DNA of 64,000 nt, taken from Lumbricus terrestris. Lineage: Eukaryota > Annelida > Clitellata > Crassiclitellata > Lumbricidae. A program made the translations under genes and the position numbers. The stretch covers positions 38,201,096 to 38,265,095 of the forward strand of contig OX457037.1 of assembly GCA_949752735.1 (NCBI GenBank), read 5' to 3'. Each line of letters begins with the position of its first letter. The stretch's first letter is position 1. Shown here one piece after another: positions 38,301 to 48,600 of this stretch. A model generated the notes under the pieces. It saw only the letters and a program-made list of their open reading frames with translations. It had not been told where the DNA came from and ran no database searches.

Positions 38301-41300
38301 CATGTTTAACATCGTTTTTAACATCAAAAATGTTAATCATTGTCCAAAATTGCTACCTAAGCTAGTCTGGATGATGTAAAGTCATTAAGGACAACAGTTT
38401 ATTTCTTTCAGGAACAAACAGAGCTCAAACAACTAGAAAAGCAATCATTGGGTCAATCGTGCCGAACACATCCAATTTCTATTCTTTGCACATATAGTAG
38501 TTTAATAGTCTATTAGAATATTCCAGATGCTGCTATAGATTTAGAGGAAGCCATTACAACATTTACTTACATTATACAGTCAATTATCTTTAGCTTACAG
38601 ACGTTATTAAAAGGTGTCTAAAATGCAGGTCTCAACTATGCAAGATTTTCCATGTTTAGCGGCTGTACCGACTTCAAAAATAAGAAATCTGCTTCTTTTT
38701 TTGTTTAAAAATCACTTGACAATAGGGAGTGCATTGAAGTAGATATTTTGAAAGGGTGCTGCATAAATTTTATCGCATGAATACTGAATTAATTAATTGA
38801 TCAATGACTAAAAACCTGTTCTGGAGCAAAAAGCCACAAAACACTGAACTCAAAATAAACATTAGTTAGAACAGACAATGATACTGACCAAATGCTACAG
38901 TCCAGCAGTCTCGGCGCACTTGACCATCGGATGGTTCCATGGTGGCCACTGGGTCATTCTTCTGCCGTGGATCCCACACTTTGACTGACCCTACAAAGAA
39001 CAAGATTTTCACAAATCCAAGACTGCGTAAAACTCACAAATTCTCAGATTCCTGCTTAAGCAAAAAATTTCATTTAAGTTCCAGTTCAAATATAAGAATA
39101 CTTAAAATTAGATTTAAAATATAATATTATGCTAAAACACACAATGTTGTAAACAGAAGTTATAAATTATTTCATTCAGCCACCTAGGGCCAAAAGTGGT
39201 TTTAAAATACAGCTGCCATCTCAAAGACCAAGATGCCCACTATCTATATAAATAAAAATGTAAAAAGTTACTGTTTGTTACCTCGGATCTCGGAAAGTTG
39301 TTGACCGATTGCTTTGAAAATTTTACCAAAACCTTCCATTCAAACATAAGCGGGTTGATATAATGCCTTTTGGGGAAAGCGCAATTTTTACGACCAAAAA
39401 CACAACTTTCAATTCCACTCCAGCGATTCCGATTTCAATTTCCATCCCACGTTGCTTACAATGCGGCCTATTTATAACGTGCGGCCTTTTATAGCGCATT
39501 TATAGCTTTCTACAAAATCAACGATCTCGGAAACTTCTTCACCTATTGCTTTCAAATTTTCACACAACAATACGAGCGGGTTTTTATATGCTTCTTTGTA
39601 AAAAGCGCAATCTGCACGTCTGTTTATAGCGAATGTATGTAACTGTCGGTCTGTTTATAGCGAATGTATGTAACTGTCGGTTTTTACAAAATCAAGGATC
39701 TCGGAAAGTTTTACGGACGGACGGACAACGGACGGGGAGGGACGAAGGACGGAGGGACAAAGGAGAGGAAGAGAGGGGTGAGTGAGGAAGGGAGGGAGCG
39801 GGAGGAAGAGGGAGGGGAGGGAGCGAGGGGAGGGATGGAGGAAACGGGAGGGAGGGTGTGAGGCAGGTGAGGGGAGGGGAGGTGAGGGGAGGGAGAGTCC
39901 TTTCAGCCACAGCAACGCATGGCCGGGTACAGCTAGTAGAAAATAAAAGGTTTGAAATCTGATTCACTGGCCAAATAATACATAAATTATTAGTCTAAGT
40001 ACGGGTGAACTTCAGTTCATGGATATATTCCAAACACCAGGGTTAAACAATTAATCAACGACACTGCTGATTTAAAAGCTTTAACACTCAATTGTAGAAG
40101 CCAAATGTTCTTTCACATCCATGCATAACTGAACTCTCATTTTCATGCATAAAATTCTTAACACAGTTCCTTAGAAACTGGCTTCTCAGTCAACCGATAG
40201 AACTATGCAGAGGCGGATCCAGGGGGGCCATGGCCCTATCCGGCCATGGCACTATCCAGCAATGGCCCCCTCCCTTTCAGTATGTGCACAGGACGTGGGT
40301 CACCCCATTACTTTTCAACAAAAACAGAGCAATATCAACTAATGCAGTGGGAATAGGTGAGAGAGAAAAAGTACAACGCCAGGTGTCCAAATATTTTAGC
40401 ATTGGATGGAAAATGGCATATTTGCATGATATTTTCGACTAGATGACTAAAAAAAGGTCAGCAGTTTTTTTCTGCCAAAGATCAACGAAATTTTTTCCGA
40501 CCCAAGGCCAAACATTTGTGCCCACCCCATCAAATTTTTTTATCCGCCCCTGGAACTATGAGAACTACCAATATAAGTCTGTTATCAAACACGCCTTGCC
40601 TAACAAAAGTCTTTTCAGACACGAAAAGTCTGACCCTACCAAACTTTCATAAATACCTAGTGAAAAACAGAGCAATATCAAACATCCCTACATGTACTGA
40701 TAATTCTCCAATTTATCACTATAGACCAACTGCTATAGCAAACTTATTGATCCAATAAGCACCAATCAAACTTTGTTTAAAAAATGACAAGTTTTTCCAC
40801 TAGTTGTGGCTGGGTTGGGAGCGCACCTGAGTAGACTTCTTGATCAAGGTTTTTAAAGAAATTTTTTGAACCGCACAACCATGTCTTTTCTTTCCCACCC
40901 TTCATAGTAAGTTACTCCTAATTGGAGGATAAAGACCTTTTTAAAACCATTTTTTACCGCACACAAGTGCTTCTACAGCTGCACAAAGCCTTTTAGAACT
41001 GCACATCTTGTGCACAACTGCACGCTAAAAAAGGACTGGAATGAATGAGTCGAAATAAAAAGACTAACTGATAACCAAAGAACAGCCTTAACACATTCAC
41101 CGCCTACACGCCATGTTAAATGACTGGCTGTACTACGAGTTAACTCATAGTAGGCGGCCAATGTGTTAAGAAGCCTTAAGAAGTTCTCACAAGCAGTATA
41201 TATCTAACAATGAATTCAATGCTCTGAAGGTAACAGCTTTAAAAAATTACTGACCATCTCTACTGCCCGTTACAATTTCTGGCGCACCTTCGCCAATTCC

Positions 41301-43344
41301 CATGCCACCCACTCCATCAATGCAGTTGATGATTTCTTTGTGAGCTTGAACAGCGTAGACAGGAAGGTCGGGCGATGCCACATCCCTACACAGAAAATCA
41401 ACATAGATGCATTGTCAAAAACAGCGGCAATTGTTATCGCAAATAACAAATTTCCAAAGTGCTACTGTAACGCCAGTCACAGGGCACCAGCGTATTCATG
41501 AGCACAGTGTTGTGTAAGATGGGTTGTCCAAAGAAGTAAAGTAAAGATTCTAGTCTGGTCATCAGAAAGAAGTCGATAGTAGCACACAAAATAACACAAT
41601 CATCTGCAATCTTAAATTATTACATAAACAATAAAGTTCTATATACTGCCAGAACAATCTTGAACATAATGACTACGGTATATCCCAACAATAAATAACC
41701 TATAACCAACCACAAAAACATATCACTTAAGAAAAACATTTTCAAGCTGATGAATAAACATTTCTGTTTATCAATTAGGTTAACTAATTCTAGTATAATT
41801 ATAAGTTGAACACCAAGGTAAAGGTATTGCCCATACTCGCTTCACGAGCGTCAGGCCCGGTGCTGATCTCCGGTGTCAGGTCATCAGCATTTAGGAGGCA
41901 TTACCATACTTCGACAGCAGATGGCCAGTTCTTTCCACCAAACCCAAGGTTACCTTTGTACTGTATGCAGCGAAACTGCTACTCATTTTACTGAGCTCTT
42001 CCACTCGGGCATGGAAGGCCGAGATGACTTTGTGGGGCTAACAAGGTTCGAACCCGCTTCCTTCTGCTCTTAGTGCCAGTCTGTTACCATTCAGCTATCA
42101 TCCACCAGACCACCACGGTACCACCCCCCCTTTGATAACATTGGGAGGCGCTAATGCAACTAAACAAGAACCATCATAAAATCTTGAGAATCCAAGAAAA
42201 TGATTGATTAAAACATGGCTACAAACCAAATCTGCAATTTTCCAGTGAAGTCACCAGCAGCTAAGAGTCGCTGAGGCAAGCTGGATGCGCCGAACGTCCC
42301 ACATTTGAGCGATTTAGATTTCTCACACTAACAGAAAACAGCACAGGAATCTTGACAAATTTATAACAATCATAAATGTAAGATATTTCACATTACCAAG
42401 TGAAACCACACAGCTACTATACAACTTGAACACAACTTTAATATCATCTTAAAACCTATTCCATTCGAACCAGAAAAGCAATCTAAAACTCCTCTGAAAG
42501 CACATAAAACTGTAACTTTACCTGCCCTATGGTTTCACAAACGGCTCGAAGACAAGGATTCTATGAGGAGTATTGCTTATACACTGAAATTAATATGATA
42601 CGCAGTCTAACATGCAGCTAAATATTTCCGCAAAAGTAAGTAGTATAATAACTTAGTGTAATTTAGAGTAAGGCCTGGCGTCGTAAAGGTCAACCGAACG
42701 TCCCACATTTGGTCAGGGTTCGGGTCGTCATTAGAAAGCCTGATAACGTCTGCTCAGTATACCCAGAAGCTGAATACTCACATTTGTTGTTCCTAATTAA
42801 AAGCAATATTTTCTAGGCCTACTCAAACACGTTTCGACACTATCTCACTCACTACTTTCTTTTGTGGAAATATCAGGCTATTGTAGGAATTATGGTCAGA
42901 ACAATTCTGTCCAATCTGAGGCGGTTATTTGTTCACTTCCTGCATACTGGTAACCAAGCCGATGTAAAGATAGAAATAAAAACATGAAATCTCGTTTACC
43001 AAGGATAGTAAACCTTATATTAGCAGAGCATCGACTCCATAAAACCACACAAATAACAACAGTCAGTACAAACACTAATTTGATCAATGATAAAAACAAC
43101 TACAATAGAAGATCAGATTTGTCCCCATAAATCTTAAATTTAAACTTATTCTTCTGCATCAAATGCTCACCTCGTGGACTAATTTAATGTCTCCGTGTGA
43201 GACCTCGAAGATCTGAAAGGCACCAGTACCCCGTGCATGGTCTCCAAGCAAAACAAATTTCGCCGTACTCGGTATCCAGCGACAGTCGTGTAGTGTAAAA
43301 TTAACAGATTTCTGAACATGGATAATAATCTGAGGCTTATCCAT
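35136..43344 (-). CDS. DNAAF10: Dynein axonemal assembly factor 10 (WDR92/Monad)
   Basis: Eight exons on the minus strand: 43344-43171, 42327-42227, 41385-41255, 38990-38889, 37851-37736, 37310-37176, 36319-36222 and 35343-35136. All are GT-AG with matching phases, 354 codons plus TAA. The human protein is about 357. It is a WD40 beta-propeller that works with the R2TP/prefoldin-like co-chaperone in cytoplasmic preassembly of axonemal dyneins. Seen here: [17 protein letters not shown] start, [64 protein letters not shown], and [18 protein letters not shown] near the end. The gene is intact, with no frameshift. Its introns have collected several MITEs, a Helitron and SINEs. Presence implies motile cilia. 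Confidence 0.96.
36222..36319 (-). CDS. DNAAF10: DNAAF10 exon 7
   Basis: Acceptor AAATTCAG, donor TA/GTAAGC. Encodes [19 protein letters not shown] and [10 protein letters not shown] plus two bases of Tyr. Matches the STVWQVRHLPQNR block of the family. Confidence 0.95.
36382..36491 (+). mobile_element. Short retroposon-like element, family S110 (copy 2)
   Basis: 110 bp ending GTGGCGGAGTT, with TTTAACGTCACTG near the start and TTTATCCAGGCTTGGGACTG in the middle. Exact 11-bp target duplication TTGCTAGATGC on both sides (36371-36381, 36492-36502). Confidence 0.88.
36646..36765 (+). mobile_element. Short retroposon-like element, family S110 (copy 3)
   Basis: 120 bp with TTTAATGACACTG and TTTATCCAGGCTTGGGACTG. 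Exact 10-bp target duplication TGCTTACTTA (36636-36645, 36766-36775). Only 154 bp after copy 2, in the same orientation. Confidence 0.88.
37176..37310 (-). CDS. DNAAF10: DNAAF10 exon 6
   Basis: Acceptor TTATGTCACAG, donor AAG/GTCAGA. 45 codons, phase 0: [18 protein letters not shown] through [17 protein letters not shown] to SVTEK. Confidence 0.96.
37473..37677 (+). mobile_element. tRNA-derived SINE, family 1 (copy 5)
   Basis: GGGCATGGTGGTGTAGG, box B GGTTCGAATCCACC, tail GGGAGCGCCTCTGAGTAGC...GGGGGCGCTATAACAAGTGCAC. About 20 bp of the head between box A and box B is missing. Confidence 0.9.
37736..37851 (-). CDS. DNAAF10: DNAAF10 exon 5
   Basis: Acceptor GCTTTAACAG, donor GGG/GTGAGG. Encodes [35 protein letters not shown] and NNG. 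Not marked by any long open frame. Confidence 0.95.
38027..38220 (-). mobile_element. hAT-like MITE family M195 (copy 3)
   Basis: 194 bp in reverse orientation, CAGGGCTTTTATTAAC to CCTTAAAAACAGCCATG. Exact 8-bp target duplication GTACATTT. Confidence 0.95.
38889..38990 (-). CDS. DNAAF10: DNAAF10 exon 4
   Basis: Acceptor CTTTGTAG, donor G/GTCAGT. Encodes (G)[19 protein letters not shown], then [11 protein letters not shown]. Blade ending in VKVWD. Confidence 0.95.
39243..39936 (+). mobile_element. Nonautonomous Helitron (copy 1)
   Basis: Starts TCTATATAAATAAAAATG after an A and ends GGCCGGGTACAGCTAG before a T. TC...CTAG ends at an A/T junction are Helitron hallmarks. The interior includes a 3' purine-rich GGGAGG tract (39715-39900) and a local AGCGAATGTATGTAACTGTC duplication. 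No Rep/Hel frame. Origin within a DNAAF10 intron. Confidence 0.82.
40208..40552. mobile_element. hAT-like MITE, CAGAGGCGGATCCAGG family
   Basis: 345 bp, CAGAGGCGGATCCAGG to ATCCGCCCCTG. Exact 8-bp target duplication GAACTATG (40200-40207, 40553-40560). Confidence 0.93.
40800..40844 (+). mobile_element. LINE tail fragment
   Basis: GGCTGGGTTGGGAGCGCACC, then TGAGTAGACTTCTTGA. The right part has been displaced by the MITE starting at 40845. Confidence 0.6.
40845..41038 (+). mobile_element. hAT-like MITE family M195 (copy 4, diverged)
   Basis: Keeps AAGTGCTTCTACAGCTGCAC, TTGTGCACAACTGCACG and a decayed AAAAAAGGACTG end. Termini and duplication are eroded. The oldest of the four copies. Confidence 0.8.
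41255..41385 (-). CDS. DNAAF10: DNAAF10 exon 3
   Basis: Acceptor TCTGTGTAG; its first G completes Trp from exon 2. Encodes [36 protein letters not shown] and IVTGSRDG. Donor G/GTCAGT. Confidence 0.96.
41465..41505 (-). mobile_element. Dispersed 3'-tail repeat B fragment
   Basis: Plus strand CACAGGGCACCAGCGTATTC, then ATGAGCAC: the complement of the GTGAATAAGCTGGTGCCC block. Short, so tentative. Confidence 0.4.
41815..42122 (-). mobile_element. tRNA-derived SINE, family 3
   Basis: On the minus strand the head reads TGATAGCTGAATGGTAACAG (box A-like), and box B GGGTTCGAACC follows about 40 bases on. The body is unrelated to SINE family 1. One copy seen. Confidence 0.7.
42227..42327 (-). CDS. 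DNAAF10: DNAAF10 exon 2
   Basis: Acceptor TTCTGTTAG, donor TG/GTTTGT. Encodes [33 protein letters not shown] plus two bases of Trp. Parallels the KCGTFGAT block of human WDR92. Confidence 0.95.
43171..43344 (-). CDS. DNAAF10: DNAAF10 exon 1 (start)
   Basis: ATG at 43344 is the family start ([12 protein letters not shown] compares with human EKPQIIAHIQK). 58 codons, ends HGDIKLVHE with donor GAG/GTGAGC. Confidence 0.96.
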
Positions 43345-43964
43345 TTTCTATTAGAATGCGTCTTATGAACTGCTATAAATATTACTGCAAACTAGGTTCA
43401 TAAAAAAGAATTTAACTTTGAAGCAACTTGTTCAAATATCACCCGTAAACAACTAAATATTGCACAGACGATAAATATTGTATAGATGCAACACTTTCGT
43501 AAGATGGCGTCAGTGGAACGTGAATATTTCCACAGTATAAATAATTAATTATCTTGCTATTAATAGGCTACCACAGAATAAATAACAAATACAGTGTTAA
43601 TACTGTGATATTGCCACAGCATAAATAGCAAAATATCACGTTTCTATTGCATGGCCGCTACGCTGCAGTTTCCTGAATTGTATTGCACTGTCGCTCGTTT
43701 GAATGGATACCATGCATTAAATTTAAGATAGTAGGCCTAATAATAATATCTTTTCTTTAATTAAACGCCTGCAAGACGCACTGCGCTTTGCATTTACAAG
43801 TTATGTAGTAATCCTAATTAAACTCAACTACTAACTGAACATTGCTCTTTCAAAAATCCTATCCTGATTCTTCTTCTCCTTACATCCCCCGCCACTTCAA
43901 CTCTAAACATCACCCACCTTAGCCGTCCATCTATCTGCCTGCCTGACTCTCCGGACTTGACCCG

Positions 43965-44068
43965 CTGCCTATCGATTTTGTTTTGATTGAGCGCCTGTGA
44001 ATAAGCTGGTTCCCGCGACTTGGCTTTTGTGGGCGCTGTAGAAGTTTCGAGATTACGATTACGATGAT
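43965..44068 (+). mobile_element. Dispersed 3'-tail repeat B
   Basis: CTGTGAATAAGCTGGTTCCC, ACTTGGCTTTTGTGGGCGC, then GAGATTACGATTACGATG. Confidence 0.75.
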
Positions 44069-44274
44069 GTTCTGAACAGAACAGCGTGGCAAGGCCAGTG
44101 TTGTAAAAACTAAAGTAACTTCAAAACACATTGTAATCTGCTATTTCTGCTGCGTTTGTGAATTGTTCCTAACCGAGCGCCTTGCATCACATATTGTGAC
44201 CCTAATTCTTTGCATTTCCTATCTAGGACACACACATAATTATGCATAACTTTTTTGTTTTCACCGCGGTGCTC

Positions 44275-44385
44275 GCTTGTTACTGTTTAACGACACTGCC
44301 ATATCAATGCTGATTAGTGTTGCCATCCTCCTTTATACAAGCTTGGGACTGGCACTAGCAGAGTGCAACCAGTGGCCGAGTTGCC
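44275..44385 (+). mobile_element. Short retroposon-like element, family S110 (copy 4)
   Basis: TTGTTACTGTTTAACGACAC to CAACCAGTGGCCGAGTT. The right flank is occupied by a MITE, so the target duplication cannot be read. Confidence 0.8.
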
Positions 44386-44505
44386 CAGGGCTGAAAGTGG
44401 TTTGAAAAAATTGCCGGGTCTCTTTGGCCCAAAGGGTGCTAAATATGTTTATTCAAGCGCCAAAAATTAATGCCGGGTCTGAGACCCAGCTCACTTTTAG
44501 CCCTG
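44386..44505. mobile_element. hAT-like MITE family M120 (copy 1)
   Basis: 120 bp, CAGGGCTGAAAGTGG to CTCACTTTTAGCCCTG, containing GGGTCTGAGACCCAGC. Flanks share only GAGT. Homologous to 53716-53841. Confidence 0.75.
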
Positions 44506-45589
44506 GAGTAATTACCACTTTTAAAGTCACCATCAATTTTTAGTCCTGTGGTTAGGCCCAAATAGCGTGTGCTGTATCTCTGCGTTATTTTGGCTTTGAA
44601 CAAGTTCAAGCACCAATGCACATAATTGCTTTCATGTTAGCTTACCTACTTGTTATGTAATAGTGCATAATTTGCTATTAGTGAATTATAGTGGAGAAAG
44701 AGAACAAAGCATAGTAAATTCGTAGACATATATTATAGAGGTAAGAGGGCCAGGATAAAAACAATGCTGAGCAGGTATGCAAGTTGGGAGTAGCCTTCTT
44801 GTTTTAAAATTTTAGATTGCTTAACTGCAGGTCTTTGTAAAGCAAACTTGCGAGAGAAAATGAAGTCAAGTGAGCATAGTTTCTTTCTTTTACCTAAGTT
44901 AACATCTTGCCAAGTACCTTGTTAATACGGTCAGCTACCGGTGCTTACTTAAATACCATATCTAGCACAGTTTGGATGACTGATTTAATTCTCGCAAAAT
45001 AGGTATGATTAGATGTACATAGCAAACAAAACAAGTGGTCAGCTATATGCATACATTCAGTCACATAGTGTAGTTAAAGTTAGCACTAGCTTGCTATATG
45101 ATAACAGCTAGTTAAGAATCTACCACAATGAATACGCAACAAAAAGCAATTTTTTTTATTTACCCTACACTTTCCATCATACTCAATTACTCATAAAAAT
45201 GAGAATCGTACAATGGGTGAAGTCATTCTAACAAAAAAATGTAATCCAGAAAATACGGGATTCCATGTTTGTCAATCCCAAGATTTAAAAAGGTCCCAGG
45301 ATTACTTCCCTAAATCATACTCTAGTTCCTATAATTAGAAATTGTTTGTGTTCAATTCTCAGATGAATAAGATGCATTGACTAAAAGATTCATATACAAG
45401 ATCTAGCAACATAATTAAGCTACCTGACAACGATTAAAAAATTATGAAACACAATACTTCGCATAATTTAGTAAGCATCATCTCTTTGCCTAAATGTATT
45501 CTGGTATAATCAGTTAAGAAAAGAATCATCATTGCACATAATCACTGTATTAAAACTTCATAGCATGTCCATTTCCCTGTCAGATTGCA

Positions 45590-45686
45590 CTAAGTGCTCT
45601 TTCTGCCCTTCTGCAACAGCTTGAAAGTGTTTTTGGCAAATATGTAACCAACTCCGGACCCAAGTGTCGTTGCCGCAGTCAAATAC
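45590..45686 (-). CDS. CRLS1: CRLS1 exon 7 (terminal)
   Basis: Acceptor GATGTTGCAG; first G completes Trp. Encodes [19 protein letters not shown], then [16 protein letters not shown]. Corresponds to the last helix and basic tail. Confidence 0.94.
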
Positions 45687-48600
45687 CTGCAACATCAAAC
45701 AACCGCATAAGACATCTAAACAATACAAACCAACGGAAGCCTTTCTTCTGTGTCCGCAATTCATTTTCAAACAACCGCAACAGACATCTGAATACAAACC
45801 AACGGAAGCCTTTCTCATGTGTCCGCAATTCATTTCAGGTGCATCAAGTTGCTTAAATTCTTTGGCCATAGTTAGAGCTGCAACTGCACTGGGTGAATGA
45901 TCGTGTACAGTTGGTAGACCTAATGCTGGAATTCCTTCCCTAAACTTTCTCGATATGAACAGCTGTTCTTGATATTTCAAAGGACTTACCTTCTGTTGAT
46001 GCGTTGCATGTCAGACAAACAGAAATAACTAATTAATACAATAATTTTTTCGTTTAATCAACAATCCGGTTGACAGACCGCAACCGACTACAGTGTACAA
46101 TTATGCAGTTGAAACAATTTAAAGGAACTCAGATTACAGAATACATAAATTTTAACTATACCAACTGAACAGACAGCCTGAAATACATATAAATATATGA
46201 ATAATAACTAATAACTGGTGTCTCCTTGCACAGTCATGTAGCCCATAAGGAAAGGCTTTGGTGATGAAGCATGCATGGTGTATTACTTGTTTATCTCTTG
46301 TAATTGTAGAGTTCTGCCATTTAATAACAAGTTCAATGAAATGATGGAGCTTAGCAATTTTCCATTTAAGGGTTCTCTCAAAGTCTGTACACTGCATCAG
46401 ACATCTGTGTTCGGGTAAGGAGTGAAACTGAATTATAAAAAAATTGTATTGCGTGAAATCACATTTTATAAATTAACAAAATTGTCTTGACCTGGAGATA
46501 AAACAATTGTGCAACAATTATACAATTTATTTAATCAATTAGAAGTCGAACAGCAGATTCCGTTCTTAACTAACCAGAGTGCTTGAATGGCTGGATGATC
46601 CACATAACCAAACACAGGAGCAGCAAGGGTTAAAGCAACAACCGACAACTGAACCGCTGTATTCACCTTAAATCAATCAAAACACAAGAACGCACTGAAA
46701 TAAGGTACAGCTAGAGGTATAATAATAATAATAATAATTTTCTATTCAGGACATTTTTTGTTAATGCTAGTTCATTATATAATTATCACTACTATCCAAT
46801 AATAAACTTGTAACGTGCACAAGGTCACACCAAAATGTGAATCTGCAGTGTGGAATGTGGATAGTCAGTCACCAGAGATGCAGTCGGATATTGAAAGACA
46901 AGGAGAAATGACCCTGGCATTTTATAAACAGTCCAATACTCAAGTAATCACAGCACAATGTAGTGACGATTTCAGGTTTTTCTGGCCAACTAACCATCCC
47001 GTACTTTCACATCGCAACATGTTTACCACAGTTGTTGGTTTAATCTGCAACAGGAGTCGTTAATCCATTTATATTATCTGTTTCCATGTTGCCCGCGATT
47101 TAAGACCATTTTATATTAATCAGTCTTGTTGGTCAGATAAAGTTAAAGTCAGTACTATTTAAACATGACTGCAAGTATGGTACTCACTTTACTCAAGAAT
47201 GTCGGCTGCAATCTTGCAGATGGATTTGTGATATCAAAATATTCCTGTAGACTTTTCTACAAAGAAATGAAAAAAGCATATAAACCAATCGGTACGCACC
47301 CTGCTACTAAGTGCTAAAGTCTTTGCCATCAGAACAACTAACCTACCATCACCCTGTCATTCGATGTAGAGCTCAACCTTCAATGTGCCACAGACAGAAA
47401 ATTGCAACACTGCAATAGGTGTCGTACTACCATAGGTGCACTTACTAAAGCAGTTGACATTACACAGTGACCATCTTATACATGTATATATGTACTATAA
47501 ATGAGCTATAATTTTCTAGATGTTATATTCAAAGTGAGCATCACAGAAGCGCAGCCAACATCAAAATCTATCTCACCCTGGGTCAACAACCTCTTAGATA
47601 TATCGCAGCTACCATTTATTTTTTGCAATTAGTTTGTTTTCATGGCAACCTTTGAGCCTATAGTCAGGACAAATGCAGGAATCAACTGTTATAATTTTTT
47701 TGATGATTTTTAAAAAATTACTTCAATTATCGTTCTTGTAAACAGTAAAAACCGATGATCTTCCAAACCAATAATCGGATTTCAGATTATCGTCTAACAT
47801 CTCTAATGTATATTTACAGCTGTCATTAGCATACAAACCAATATAATGCATTTTGACCAGCAGTCTGAATGCAATAAAATACAATTTTTAAGTATCTGAC
47901 ATTGACCACCTTCCACTGTTCAGAAGTGCATGCATGACCAATGTTGACCATACAGCAGAGCATCAATTAACTATCTAAGAACTTGCTCAACGTCCTTACA
48001 TTGGTCGTTGACCTAGCACACTCAAATCTCTATTCTATGCATTTTTTTGCATGCCCAGCTAAAGTAAACGCAATACCTGCAGTTTTTAGCGAATTTTGCA
48101 ACGATGGCAGTCAGTCAGCCAGAAAATCAAGCGCTTGATACGGGACATATCACTTTGTTCATTCAAAGTGAGCTTAGCCTCATAAGTGTTGTATTAGCTT
48201 TTCATCAAAATCACGTACACCAAATTTCGTCATCTGTGCAGATTTATGTACAGAACAAAGTTATTGCTATGATCAATCACAAAATGTTGCCAGCATGGCT
48301 GCTGGAAATGCCTTTGTTATAATCTGACAAGTTATGCAGATAGAAATAGAAAGTACGATTGACAAGAGAAGCAGTAGCCACTGTTCTAAGGATACGGAAG
48401 CAAAACAGCCACCTACCGGTCGAGGATCCAGTGAGATATATCGGACGTAGAAGCCGCCTGACATCAGGCAGACATCTCGCACCAGAACAAGAGCAGTCAG
48501 AGCAACTGTCGGCAGGCAAACAGAGCATAAACAGAATTAGCTCTCCATAGAAAAATTTTAATCTGTGAAAAAAATTGCTTAATAAATTCAATTACAACTC

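Larger units (their letters stand above)
43345..45589. other. Intergenic DNA between DNAAF10 start and CRLS1 end
   Basis: Includes the DNAAF10 promoter side; no TATA box that I would stand behind. Holds repeat B, S110 copy 4 and a small MITE in succession at 43965-44505. The rest is AT-rich with no gene seen. Confidence 0.6.

Noticed and set aside
45558..45980. Minus-strand 140-codon frame
   Set aside because: It overlaps CRLS1 exon 7 in the wrong frame. Upstream of 45686 it is intron containing a small duplication (ACCAACGGAAGCCTTTCT twice).
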